From Streptomyces sp. NBC_00568 (GTDB taxonomy: Bacteria; Actinomycetota; Actinomycetes; Streptomycetales; Streptomycetaceae), in the NCBI RefSeq assembly GCF_026341855.1, contig NZ_JAPENW010000001.1, positions 3,711,001 through 3,775,000 of the forward strand: a DNA stretch of 64,000 nucleotides. Direction: 5' to 3'. The first letter of the stretch is position 1; each line of letters begins with the position of its first letter. The translations under genes were made by a program, and so were the position numbers. Shown here piece after piece: positions 16,625 through 24,483 of this stretch. The notes under the pieces were generated by a model. That model was not told the DNA's origin. It worked only from the letters and a program-made list of their open reading frames with translations, and searched no databases.

Positions 16625-16750
16625 GGTCGGACGTCGGCCTCATCGCGCCGCGCCCCGGTCGGACGTCGGCCCATCGCGCCGCGCGGGTCGGACGTCAGCC
16701 CAGGCGTGCTGCGCCCCGGTCGGACGTCAGCCCAGGCGTGCCGCGCGCCG
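16625..16750. repeat. Four tandem 29-32-bp repeats running into the 3' end of the DUF6227-like gene
   Basis: GGTCGGACGTC begins at 16625, 16657, 16686 and 16718 (periods 32, 29, 32), each followed by a CAGCCCAGGCGTGC or CGGCC-CATCGCGCC variant. The last copy contains the stop codon and the last residues of the minus-strand gene, so its coding end appears duplicated downstream. Confidence 0.8.
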
Positions 16751-17476
16751 TTCCATCGCGTCGCGCGCCGCGTCCTCCGACGCGTACACCTCGCACATGT
16801 GCCGCCGGTCCGGCGTCGCCGTGTGCTCGACCTCCCACAGGGAGATCTCCTGCCCGTCGCGCAGCAGGAACGCGTGTTCGTAGAGGGAGAAGCACAGGCC
16901 CGCCTGGCCGGCCCGGCAGGGGCGGCCGAAGGCCTGGGTGATCTGGTGCGCGAACGCCTCCCGGAGCAGGAGCGTCGTGAGGTCGGCGCCCGGCCGGTCC
17001 GGATTCTCCGCGCGCCGCAGGAGCCGGCGCGCGTGATCGGCGGAGTCGTCGGGCACGTACGTGTGACGCGGCTCGGGGATCGCCGACAACTGCACGAACA
17101 CGGGCAGTTCGAAGTCCGGCGCGTCCGGCGGCAGGGGGAGTCTGGCCGTGGCGGCGCGCAGCTCCTCCTCGTCGACGTAGACCTCGTGCTGTGCTTCGCG
17201 GCCCGGCGCCGTGTTGTGCACGAGCTCCCACAGCGTGACGGCGGAGCCGTCGGCGAGCAGCCACGTGTGCCGGTACGTCTCCCGGTGCAGCCCCGCGCTG
17301 TGGTGCGCGGAGTGCAGCGAGCTGTCGTGCGCCAGCGCGCAGTCGAGTCGCCGTATCGTCTCGTCGGGCAGCTCGAACGAGTTCAGGGCGCGGCCCAGAA
17401 GTCGCGCGAGATGCTCCTCCGGAGACTCGGGCGACTCGGGTGGTTCGTACGCTGCTGTCTCGTACGGAACGCTCAA
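16727..17476 (-). CDS. DUF6227-like Streptomyces protein with two internal repeats
   Basis: 249 residues. Starts at TTG, supported by GGGAG 6 bases upstream; the nearby ATG is in another frame and soon stops. I recognise it as a Streptomyces-restricted hypothetical (DUF6227 as I recall) of unknown function. The protein is made of two related modules, about residues 24-110 and 150-240. Each has a helix ending LAHD or FAHQ, then an H-[TA]-[WF]-L-L-x-D-G core, then LWE[LV]xH and EVYxxE. It is acidic and soluble with no signal. Its 3' end sits in a tandem repeat. It is followed on the same strand by noncoding repeats only. Confidence 0.75.
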   Translation of the reverse strand: MSVPYETAAYEPPESPESPEEHLARLLGRALNSFELPDETIRRLDCALAHDSSLHSAHHSAGLHRETYRHTWLLADGSAVTLWELVHNTAPGREAQHEVYVDEEELRAATARLPLPPDAPDFELPVFVQLSAIPEPRHTYVPDDSADHARRLLRRAENPDRPGADLTTLLLREAFAHQITQAFGRPCRAGQAGLCFSLYEHAFLLRDGQEISLWEVEHTATPDRRHMCEVYASEDAARDAMERRAARLG

Positions 17477-17633
17477 GGTTTCTCCCGGCGTTGCTGCATG
17501 TCACCTTGTGGGTGCATACCGTAGCCCCTCGGTCGGACATCATGTCCGCGAACCGAGAAAACGTACGGACGGAAAACGGGCGGGCCGCGCGGCAAGTTCC
17601 CGCGCGGCCCGACCGGGCGTCAAAAGGCCCTCG

Positions 17634-18851
17634 TCAGACGGCACTTCCCGCGGTCCACGCGCTCCACGACATGTTCCAGCCGTTGAGCCCGTTGTCCGGA
17701 GAGACGGTCTTGTCGGGGGAGTTCTTGACGGTCACGACGTCCCCGACGAGCGAGTTGTCGTAGAACCACTTCGCGGTCGTGTCGCCCTGCGCGCCCTGTA
17801 CGTCGGCGAGGCCCACGCAGCCGTGGCTGGTGCCCTGCCGCCCGAACGGCGGATTCCCGCGGTTGTACCAGTAGTTGCCGTGGATGAACGTCCCCGAGGA
17901 CGTCAGACGCATCGCGTGCGGCACGTCGGCGATGTCGTACTCGCCGCCGAATCCGACCGTGGAGCCGTTCATCCGGGTCTGGACGAACTTCTCCGAGATC
18001 ACCATCTGCCCGTTGTACGTGGTGTGTTCGGGGGTGCCCGCCGAGATCGGGACGCTCTTGAGGGGCTCGCCGTCACGCACGACCGTCATGGTCTGCGTGC
18101 CGACGTCGACCGTGGAGACCTGGGAGCGGCCGACGGTGAACGTGACCGTCTTCTTCTGTACGCCGTACACGTTGTTCGCGCCCTCGACACCGTCCAGGGC
18201 GATCCTCATCGTGACCTTGGAGCCGGCCTTCCAGTACTCCTCGGGCCGGAAGTCGAGGCGCTGCGCCCCGAACCAGTGCCCCACGACCCGCTGCCCGCTG
18301 CTGGAGGTGACCGTGATGTGCGACTGCACGGCCTTCCTGTCGCCTATCGCCTTGTCGAAGGTGAACGACACCGGCATGCCGACACCGACGGTGGAGCCGT
18401 TGTCCGGCGTGTACGTGCCGATGAAGCTGTTGCTCGAAGAGACCGTGGTGAAGATCGAATTGGCCGCCGCGGTCCGACCGTCCGCGTCCTTCGCCAGGGC
18501 GGAGATCTGGTACTTCGTCCCGCGCTCCAGCTGCTCCTTCGGCTTCCAGGAGTGGCCGTTCGCGGATATCGCCCCGGGCACGGCCGTCCCGCTCCCGGAC
18601 ACCGTCATCTTCACGCCGGTCAGCCTGCCGTCGCTGACCTTCACCCCGGTCGCGTTGATGGACGCGCTCGTCGAACCGTCCTTCGCCGAGATGGCGATCT
18701 TCGCCGTGGACGTCCGGCCCGCGTTCTTCCCGTCCTTGCCGCTCGCGCTGTCGGCGCTCGCGTCGCCTCCGCAGGCGGTGAGGGTGAGGGCGCCGACCAT
18801 CAGGGCGGCACAGGCCCCCAGTGCACGCGCTGTCCTGTCCGGCGTTGTCAC
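17634..18851 (-). CDS. L,D-transpeptidase lipoprotein (Ig-like domains plus YkuD)
   Basis: 405 residues. The lipobox LTAC (about 24-27) follows a short basic N terminus, so it is a membrane-anchored lipoprotein. Two bacterial Ig-like domains (about 45-245, with KDGSTSASINATGV and YTPDNGSTVGVGMPVSF) precede the YkuD catalytic domain (about 250-375). The active site is H324-G-N and S-H-G-C345-V. The C terminus adds the Trp-rich tail common in actinobacterial Ldts. The enzyme forms 3-3 (mDAP-mDAP) peptidoglycan crosslinks outside the membrane and resists most penicillins. It appears monocistronic. Confidence 0.94.
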   Translation of the reverse strand: MTTPDRTARALGACAALMVGALTLTACGGDASADSASGKDGKNAGRTSTAKIAISAKDGSTSASINATGVKVSDGRLTGVKMTVSGSGTAVPGAISANGHSWKPKEQLERGTKYQISALAKDADGRTAAANSIFTTVSSSNSFIGTYTPDNGSTVGVGMPVSFTFDKAIGDRKAVQSHITVTSSSGQRVVGHWFGAQRLDFRPEEYWKAGSKVTMRIALDGVEGANNVYGVQKKTVTFTVGRSQVSTVDVGTQTMTVVRDGEPLKSVPISAGTPEHTTYNGQMVISEKFVQTRMNGSTVGFGGEYDIADVPHAMRLTSSGTFIHGNYWYNRGNPPFGRQGTSHGCVGLADVQGAQGDTTAKWFYDNSLVGDVVTVKNSPDKTVSPDNGLNGWNMSWSAWTAGSAV

Positions 18852-18980
18852 GGGCTGCTCCCAGGTCTCGTCATGTGTGATCCGCTCGAGTACGTGGAGA
18901 GAGAGCGAGCAGTGACGCGACAGGTTCCCGTCGGCCCGGGCTGGACACCATCACGTGACAGGACCGGGACAATCGCCCGA

Positions 18981-20003
18981 CTACCGGTACAGCTCCTCGT
19001 ACGACGGCCACACCCCGCCCGGCCCGTCCACCGGCTCCGCGGCACGCACCGCGCGCACGATCGCCCGCGTCACCAGGTCCGCGCCCGCCGCGAGGATCTC
19101 GTTGAGCGCGAGCGGGTTATCGGCGGCGAGCGGCAGAGCACCCGTCGCCAGCGCGAACACCGTGTCCCCGTCGTTCAGCAGATGCACCGGCCGCACGGCG
19201 CGCGCGATCCCGTCGTGCGCGGTGCCCGCGAGCTTCTGTGCCTGGGCCCGCGTGAGATCGGCGTCGGTGGCGACAACGGCGAGCGTGGTGTTCAACGGCG
19301 GCGGCGCGTTCCTCGCGGCGGCCTCCGCGAGCCTGCGCCCCGCGGCCTCGCGCACCGGGGCGGACGGATGCGCCGTACGCCCTCGCGCCAGTTCCCCGTA
19401 CAGCGCCCCCGTTTCCGGTTCCACCACCGACCCCGCCGCGTTGGCCACCACCAGCGCGGCCACCGTGATGCCCGACTCCAGCACGGCGCTCGCCGTCCCG
19501 ACCCCGCCCTTGATCTGCCCGACCACCGCCCCGGTGCCCGCGCCCACGCCTCCCTCGCGCACCGGCGCGCGCAGCGCACTCGCGTCGGCCGCCTCGACCG
19601 CGGCCCTCCCGGTGGAAGCGTCCGGCCGGGACCGGAAGTCGCCGCCGCGTCCCAGATCGAAGACACAGGCGGCGGGCACGACGGGCACGACATGCGCCGG
19701 GTCGGGCCCCACGCGCACCCCGCGTCCCCGCTCCTCCAGCCACGCCATCACGCCCGACGCCGAGTCCAGCCCGTACGCGCTGCCGCCGGTCAGCACGACC
19801 GCCTCGACCCTCTGCACGAGGTTGCGCGGATCGAGCGCGTCCGTCTCCTTGGTGCCGGGCCCGCCACCGCGCACATCCACCGCGGCGATCGCACCTCCTT
19901 CGGGGGCGAGCACCACCGTTGTGCCCGTGAGCCAACCGTCGCCGGTCCGCGTCGCGTGCCCCACCCGCAGACCGGCGACATCCGTCAGAGCGTCAACTGT
20001 CAT
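18981..20003 (-). CDS. P1-family (DmpA/NylC-like) autoproteolytic peptidase
   Basis: 340 residues. Family features: DVAGLRVGHATR at the start, the glycine-rich LTGGSAYGLDSASGVMAWLE (about 72-91), a GAGTGAVVGQIKGGVGTAS stretch (about 155-173), and LNTTLAVVATDA. In the family the precursor cleaves itself before a Thr or Ser nucleophile, which here would be Asn238|Thr239. Members are D-aminopeptidases, beta-aminopeptidases or 6-aminohexanoate-oligomer hydrolases, and the substrate cannot be decided from sequence. No signal peptide is seen, so it is cytoplasmic. It lies between the Ldt and LtrA genes on the same strand. Confidence 0.9.
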   Translation of the reverse strand: MTVDALTDVAGLRVGHATRTGDGWLTGTTVVLAPEGGAIAAVDVRGGGPGTKETDALDPRNLVQRVEAVVLTGGSAYGLDSASGVMAWLEERGRGVRVGPDPAHVVPVVPAACVFDLGRGGDFRSRPDASTGRAAVEAADASALRAPVREGGVGAGTGAVVGQIKGGVGTASAVLESGITVAALVVANAAGSVVEPETGALYGELARGRTAHPSAPVREAAGRRLAEAAARNAPPPLNTTLAVVATDADLTRAQAQKLAGTAHDGIARAVRPVHLLNDGDTVFALATGALPLAADNPLALNEILAAGADLVTRAIVRAVRAAEPVDGPGGVWPSYEELYR

Positions 20004-20048
20004 GGCCCCAGTGTTCCCCGGCCGCAGGCCGCGACAGCGACTTCCCCC

Positions 20049-21284
20049 TCAAACGCCCCCGGCCGCGTTCCCCGCCGCTTCCCGCCCGACCATCCGCGTC
20101 GTCAGCACCACCCCGACCGCCACGGCCAGTGCCGAGACGATGCCCGAGGCGAGGACCGCCCAGTCACCGAGGAAGGTGCACAGGATCACGAGCAGCGCTG
20201 TGGTCGGCAGCACCAGCTGCTGGGCGATGCCGATCTTGAAGTAGCGGGAGTGCAGCGCCCAGACGGAGAGGAAGTACAACGCGGTCGGCAGCGTCACCGC
20301 GGCGGACGCCGAGAGCGTCGAGATGTGCGCCTTGCCGACCGTCTGCTCCACCGCGACCTCCAGACCCGCGCCGATCGCGGCCGCCGACGCGAAGATCAGA
20401 TAGTGGCCGTAACCCCACAGGAAGGCCTGTCCGCTGGACCGCAGATGTCCGTGGATCGGCACCACGAAGTAGATCCACCAGGCGGAGAACACGATCAGCA
20501 GCCCGCCCGCGGCGATGGGCAGCAGCTCGCCCAGCGCGTCGTGCTCGTCCACGGCCGACTTCACCGCGACGGTGGCCGCGGCGATCGTCTCGCCCAGCAC
20601 GATGATCGTGAACAGTCCGTACCGCTCGGAGATGTGGTGCGGATGCCAGGACGTGGTGAAGGCCTTCTCCGCGAACACCGGGACGCACAGCTCCGCGATC
20701 GCCACGACCAGGAACACCCACGGGCGGCCCGGCTCCGGCGCGATGAGCAGACCGAGCCAGCCCACCTGGCACAGCAGCACGCCCCCCGCGTACCGCAGCG
20801 CCATGGTTCTCTCGGCGCCCTCGGAGGACCGCGCCACCCGCAGCCACTGGGCGATCATCGCGAACCGCATGATCGCGTAGCCGAGCCAGACGACCAGGAA
20901 GTCGTGGCTCCCGAACGCTTGCGACACCCCGGCCGCGAGCACCAGGACGCCGGCGATCTGCACCAGGGTGACGACCCGGTAGAGCACGTCGTCGTTGTCG
21001 TACGCCGACGCGAACCAGCTGAAGTTCATCCACGCCCACCAGATGGCGAAGAAGATCATCGCGTAGTCGAGGATGCCCTCACCCGCGTGCCCCTCCGCCA
21101 CGGCGTGCACCAGCTGGGCGCCCGCCTGAGCGATGGCCACCACGAAACACAGGTCGAAGAGGAGCTCCAGCGGCGACGCGACCCGGTGTGCCTCGTCGCG
21201 GCCGCGTGCGGTCATTCTGCGCAGCGGTCGACGGCCCGCGGGCCGTGGTGTCGCGGCGGACTCCGGAGTGGATCTGGACGTCAT
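20049..21284 (-). CDS. LtrA-family (low temperature requirement A) membrane protein
   Basis: 411 residues from the ATG at 21282-21284; the open frame continues upstream but lacks LtrA-like sequence. The family start block SPLELLFDLCFVVAIAQAG is at about 37-55, followed by about 10-11 hydrophobic helices and the conserved WWIYFVVP and RYGLFTIIVLGE segments. Function is unclear; the name comes from a Listeria cold-growth mutant. A perfect TTGTGAA-N4-TTCACAA palindrome, matching the Rex operator pattern, is 35 bases upstream, suggesting control by the NADH/NAD ratio. Confidence 0.9.
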   Translation of the reverse strand: MTSRSTPESAATPRPAGRRPLRRMTARGRDEAHRVASPLELLFDLCFVVAIAQAGAQLVHAVAEGHAGEGILDYAMIFFAIWWAWMNFSWFASAYDNDDVLYRVVTLVQIAGVLVLAAGVSQAFGSHDFLVVWLGYAIMRFAMIAQWLRVARSSEGAERTMALRYAGGVLLCQVGWLGLLIAPEPGRPWVFLVVAIAELCVPVFAEKAFTTSWHPHHISERYGLFTIIVLGETIAAATVAVKSAVDEHDALGELLPIAAGGLLIVFSAWWIYFVVPIHGHLRSSGQAFLWGYGHYLIFASAAAIGAGLEVAVEQTVGKAHISTLSASAAVTLPTALYFLSVWALHSRYFKIGIAQQLVLPTTALLVILCTFLGDWAVLASGIVSALAVAVGVVLTTRMVGREAAGNAAGGV

Positions 21285-21317
21285 ACGGCCAAGCACAGCA
21301 GAAAAGTCCCGGAAATT

Positions 21318-21337
21318 CTTGTGAATGCGTTCACAAG
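21318..21337. promoter_or_regulatory. Candidate Rex operator (ROP) upstream of ltrA
   Basis: CTTGTGAATGCGTTCACAAG: perfect 8-base arms with a 4-base spacer. It fits the Rex consensus TTGTGAA-N4-TTCACAA and differs by one base from the S. coelicolor site I recall (TGTGAACGCGTTCACA). It also satisfies the looser TGTGA-N6-TCACA Crp pattern, but the longer arms favour Rex. The rest of the 21285-21537 gap shows nothing further. Confidence 0.65.
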
Positions 21338-21537
21338 CGTGCTCGGTGCCGGAATCTCGGCCGGATGCCAGGTCAGACGTGTCACGGGGATCCGGATCGG
21401 CCGGGCCGGAGGGCCTCCTGCCCTTGATCGGGGACCCGTGCCCCTCGCCGGATCGTGGTGGCCGCCCGACCGCCACGGCGCCGAGACGCCCGGCCGGGCC
21501 GGGGTGGGCCGCCACCCCCGCGGCGTACTCTTGGGGC

Positions 21538-21720
21538 ATGAGTCCCGCCCCCGCCCCCGAACCGCGTGATCCGAAGTCGGCACTGGTCTTCGACGATCCG
21601 TTGAGCCGGCAGTCCTCGGACGATACGGACCGTGGGTGGGGCGAGCGGGCCGACAGCACGGGCGACAGTGCGGCCGACCTGAAGCGCTTCCTCGACGAGA
21701 AGCCGCCCCACCACCTCTGA
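21538..21720 (+). CDS. Small conserved Streptomyces protein, 60 aa
   Basis: Begins MSPAPAPEPRDPKSALVF and ends FLDEKPPHHL. It is acidic and probably largely disordered, with a conserved-looking core DDPLSRQSSDDTDRGWGE. I recall similar short proteins beside mscL in other Streptomyces, but no function is known. The upstream extension of the frame has no protein-like composition. The ribosome site is poor (TTGGGG directly before ATG). It is convergent with mscL. Confidence 0.7.
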   Translation: MSPAPAPEPRDPKSALVFDDPLSRQSSDDTDRGWGERADSTGDSAADLKRFLDEKPPHHL

Positions 21721-21799
21721 GCCCGGCCCCTGATCTCCCTGCCCCCGCGCTCCGGGCCTCCGCGCCCTGCCGGCTTCCGGGCGCGGGTCCAGGGATGTG

Positions 21800-22270
21800 T
21801 CAGTGCTCGCGGGGTCCCGGACCGCGCTGCGCGACTATCGCGTCGCGGATCTCCTTCAGCACCTCCAGCTCCGACACCTCGATGATCTCCTGCGTGTTCT
21901 CCTTCGCCTTCTGGCGGGCCGCCTGCCGGGCCAGGAACTTGGCCATCGGCAGAACCATCAGGAAGTACACGACGGCCGCGGTGATCACGAAGCTGAGCGT
22001 GGCGCCCAGCACGGAGCCCCACATGAGGCGGATGCCCGTGGCGGTCTCCCCGGTACCCGTGCACGGGCTCTTCAGGCAGGAACTGTAGCTGTCGAGGTTC
22101 TTCGTCCCGACAGCACCGACCAGCGGGTTGATGATGCCCTTCACCACGGAGTTGACGATGTTGGTGAAGGCCGCGCCGATGACCACGGCGACGGCCAGGT
22201 CGATGACGTTGCCGCGCATCAGGAAGGCCTTGAAGCCCTCCCAGACGCCGGGCTGCTTCTTGTCGCTCAC
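21800..22270 (-). CDS. mscL: Large-conductance mechanosensitive channel MscL
   Basis: 156 residues from the GTG at 22268-22270 with AGGGG upstream. It has the N-terminal amphipathic helix and TM1 (GFKAFLMRGNVIDLAVAVVIGAAFTNIV), the pore-lining stretch KGIINPLVG, a slightly long periplasmic loop with two Cys, TM2 (LGATLSFVITAAVVYFLMVLP) and a charged C-terminal helix with ELEVLKEIRDAI. It opens under membrane tension to vent solutes during osmotic downshock. In M. tuberculosis mscL lies near the fmdB/galU block, as it does here. Confidence 0.96.
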   Translation of the reverse strand: MSDKKQPGVWEGFKAFLMRGNVIDLAVAVVIGAAFTNIVNSVVKGIINPLVGAVGTKNLDSYSSCLKSPCTGTGETATGIRLMWGSVLGATLSFVITAAVVYFLMVLPMAKFLARQAARQKAKENTQEIIEVSELEVLKEIRDAIVAQRGPGPREH

Positions 22271-22384
22271 CAGGAGGCCCCTCTGCACAGGTTGTGGAAC
22301 AAACAGCTCCGCAACCTACGGCAGGGTCCGCCGGGCCTGTCCAATTGGGTAGCTCGAACGAGAGACTTGACACGGTTTCGTCAC

Positions 22385-22930
22385 TCATCGCAGCGTCACC
22401 GCCAGCCGTGACGTGGCGCCGGCGCCGGCCAGCCGAGCGGCCGTCGCGCGGGGGACGGAGAGGACGACCAGCGCCCCGGTGCCGGTGGCGCCCACGTCCG
22501 GAATCCCGGTGACCCGCGCCCAGGCCGCGACCACCCGCGCCTCGCCGCCGCTGTCCGCCGCGACCACGTCGACCCGGTCGCCGGGCCGCAGCAGGCCCAC
22601 CGTGGCGCCGTCGGCGATCCGGACCGGCGCCGTCACCGTCTCGACCGCCCGCTGCCCGCGTACGGGCGCGGAAGCGGTGGCGGAGGTGGACCCGGCAGGG
22701 GGCGCGGACACCGGATGTCCGCGCGCGCTTCCGGCCTCACCCGGGCCGGCCGCCACGAGCGCGGCCGCCGTCATCGCCAGACCGGCGGCGACCGCCCGCC
22801 TCCTGTGCCGCGCGAGGCGCCGCAGCCGATACCGTCCGCCGCGCACACGGACGGGAGCGAAGTGCGGCACCTCGCAGGTCGGAGGCGCATCCGCGCCGGG
22901 CGGGCGGACGAGGGGAGAGAGCTGTGCCAT
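22385..22930 (-). CDS. SAF-domain protein (CpaB/FlgA-like), possibly pilus-assembly related
   Basis: About 181 residues from the ATG at 22928-22930; a GTG 84 bases upstream is possible. A cytoplasmic basic stretch (RLRRLARHRRRAVAAG) precedes a single hydrophobic segment, so the protein is probably anchored with its C-terminal part outside. The SAF/CpaB-like domain (about 90-180) has RAVETVTAPVRIADGATVGLLRPGDRVDVVA. CpaB-type proteins serve tight-adherence pili, but no tad/cpa genes are adjacent, so the role is uncertain. Confidence 0.75.
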   Translation of the reverse strand: MAQLSPLVRPPGADAPPTCEVPHFAPVRVRGGRYRLRRLARHRRRAVAAGLAMTAAALVAAGPGEAGSARGHPVSAPPAGSTSATASAPVRGQRAVETVTAPVRIADGATVGLLRPGDRVDVVAADSGGEARVVAAWARVTGIPDVGATGTGALVVLSVPRATAARLAGAGATSRLAVTLR

Positions 22931-23086
22931 GGGGACCACCACCTGCGACGAGGGATCGGCTTGCGATCCCACGATGAGGCGTCGCGGCGAAGCCCGCCGA
23001 GGCCCGTGGATCACCGACGGTTTGTGGACAACTCCCTCACCCGAACGGGAGGTTCCGCCCGCGTTCCGGCCCGGGGAACTCCGGCG

Positions 23087-23965
23087 TCACGGCAGGTCGA
23101 AACCCGGGTCCATCCCGCCCAGCGCCGTCGTGCACAGGCAGTCCCGCGTTCCGTTCGCCGGCAGCCCCGCGACCGTGTCGAAGAGCACGCCCCGCAACCG
23201 GTCCACATTCGCCGCGAACACCTTCAGCACGTCGTCGTGCGAGACGCCCTCGCCGGTCCCGGCGCCCGCGTCGAGATCGGTGACCAGCGTCAACGACGTG
23301 TAGCAGAGCTCCAGTTCACGGGCGAGCGCGGCCTCGGGGTGCCCGGTCATGCCGACCACCGACCAGCCCTGTGCCCGGTGCCAGAGCGATTCGGCCCGGG
23401 TGGAGAACCGCGGACCCTCTATGACCACGAGCGTGCCGCCGTCCACGGGCTCCCAGGCCCGTCCGCGAGCCGCCTCCAGGGCCGCCCTGCGCCCGACGGG
23501 GCAGTACGGGTCGGCCAGCGACACGTGCACCACGTTCGGCACCGTGCCGTCGGGCAGCGGCAGCCCGTCGAAGTAGGACTGGGGCCGCGACTTCGTACGG
23601 TCCACGAACTGGTCCGGCACGAGCAGCGTTCCGGGCCCGTACTCCGGACGAAGACCGCCGACGGCGCAGGGGCCGAGGATCTGCCGGGCGCCGACGGAGC
23701 GCAGCGCCCACAGGTTGGCGCGGTAGTTGATGCGGTGCGGCGGCAGATGGTGGCCGCGGCCGTGGCGGGGGAGGAAGGCGACCCGTCGGCCGGCGATCTC
23801 GCCGAGGAACAGCGAGTCGCTGGGCGGTCCGTAAGGGGTGTCCACCTGTAGCTCGGTCACGTCGTCGAGGAAGGAGTAGAAGCCCGAGCCGCCGATGACA
23901 CCGATCTCGGCCAGGACCGTCGACTGCTCCCCGGCCGGGGTCTGGGAGTTCTCCGTGTTCGCCAT
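23087..23965 (-). CDS. mtnP: S-methyl-5'-thioadenosine phosphorylase (MTAP family)
   Basis: 292 residues from the ATG at 23963-23965. It belongs to the PNP/MTAP phosphorylase family: AEIGVIGGSGFYSF at the start, phosphate and sugar contacts in LPRHGRGHHLPPHRINYRAN, and VVIEGPRFSTRAE and GMTGHPEAALARELELCY. The enzyme splits methylthioadenosine into adenine and methylthioribose-1-phosphate for methionine salvage. The GMTGHPEA motif resembles MTIP (5'-methylthioinosine) enzymes as well, so base preference is uncertain. It lies directly downstream of fmdB, with a terminator between. Confidence 0.9.
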   Translation of the reverse strand: MANTENSQTPAGEQSTVLAEIGVIGGSGFYSFLDDVTELQVDTPYGPPSDSLFLGEIAGRRVAFLPRHGRGHHLPPHRINYRANLWALRSVGARQILGPCAVGGLRPEYGPGTLLVPDQFVDRTKSRPQSYFDGLPLPDGTVPNVVHVSLADPYCPVGRRAALEAARGRAWEPVDGGTLVVIEGPRFSTRAESLWHRAQGWSVVGMTGHPEAALARELELCYTSLTLVTDLDAGAGTGEGVSHDDVLKVFAANVDRLRGVLFDTVAGLPANGTRDCLCTTALGGMDPGFDLP

Positions 23966-24000
23966 GGACGGCACCCTAGCCGGGACGGGAGAACGCCGAA

Positions 24001-24028
24001 GACCCCGTCGTCCTACGACGACGGGGTC
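24001..24028 (-). terminator. Terminator after fmdB
   Basis: GACCCCGTCGTC / GACGACGGGGTC, a 12-base perfect stem with loop CTAC, between the fmdB stop and the mtnP start. Confidence 0.8.
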
Positions 24029-24094
24029 CCGTGCGAACGAGCCTGGTGAGGCCTCGCGGCGCCGGGGCGGGAGCCTCGGCGGACCGGGGAGGCC

Positions 24095-24415
24095 TTAAGC
24101 GGCGGAGCTGCCGGCCGAGCCGGTGCCCGACGACTTCGAGTCCGAGGACGACGACGCGGACGTCGACGACGAGGACTTCGAGTCCGACGAGGACGTGGCC
24201 GTGGACGGCTTCGACGCCGGCGAGCTGCTCGACGAGGAGCCGCGGCTGTCGTTGCGGTAGAAGCCGGAGCCCTTGAAGACAATGCCGACGGCCGAGAACA
24301 CCTTCTTCAGGCGGCCGTTGCAGTTGGGGCACTCGGTCAGGGCGTCATCGGTGAACTTCTGCACCGCCTCGAGGCCCTCGCCGCACTCGGTGCACTGGTA
24401 CTGGTAGGTCGGCAC
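24095..24415 (-). CDS. FmdB-family zinc-ribbon protein with Ser-rich tail (Ruc/Rv0991c-like chaperone)
   Basis: 106 residues from the GTG at 24413-24415, with AGGAGGAAG upstream. The N-terminal zinc ribbon has C8xxC11 and C29xxC32 (VPTYQYQCTECGEGLE, ECPNCNGRLKKVF). The last 40 residues are almost all Ser, Thr, Lys, Asp and Ala and are disordered. This architecture is that of M. tuberculosis Rv0991c (Ruc), a redox-activated chaperone that forms disulfides on oxidation and is under HrcA control. A CIRCE element lies directly upstream here, which strongly supports the heat-shock role. Confidence 0.9.
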   Translation of the reverse strand: MPTYQYQCTECGEGLEAVQKFTDDALTECPNCNGRLKKVFSAVGIVFKGSGFYRNDSRGSSSSSSPASKPSTATSSSDSKSSSSTSASSSSDSKSSGTGSAGSSAA

Positions 24416-24426
24416 TTGTCTTCCTC

Positions 24427-24453
24427 CTGGCACTCTCACTCAATGAGTGCTAA
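24427..24453. promoter_or_regulatory. CIRCE element (HrcA operator) before fmdB
   Basis: On the minus strand: TTAGCACTC (9 of 9 to consensus), a 9-base spacer, then GAGTGCCAG (7 of 9 to GAGTGCTAA). The spacing is exactly that of CIRCE (TTAGCACTC-N9-GAGTGCTAA). It sits just upstream of, and touches, the fmdB ribosome site. Confidence 0.85.
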
Positions 24454-24483
24454 CGACGGTCCATACTGACGTATTCCGCGAGA

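Noticed and set aside
17211..21569. A plus-strand open frame of more than 1400 codons
   Set aside because: It is antisense to the Ldt, P1 peptidase and LtrA genes, is rich in Arg/Gly/Ala/Pro/His with no domain pattern, and has no ribosome site. It is a GC-rich shadow frame.
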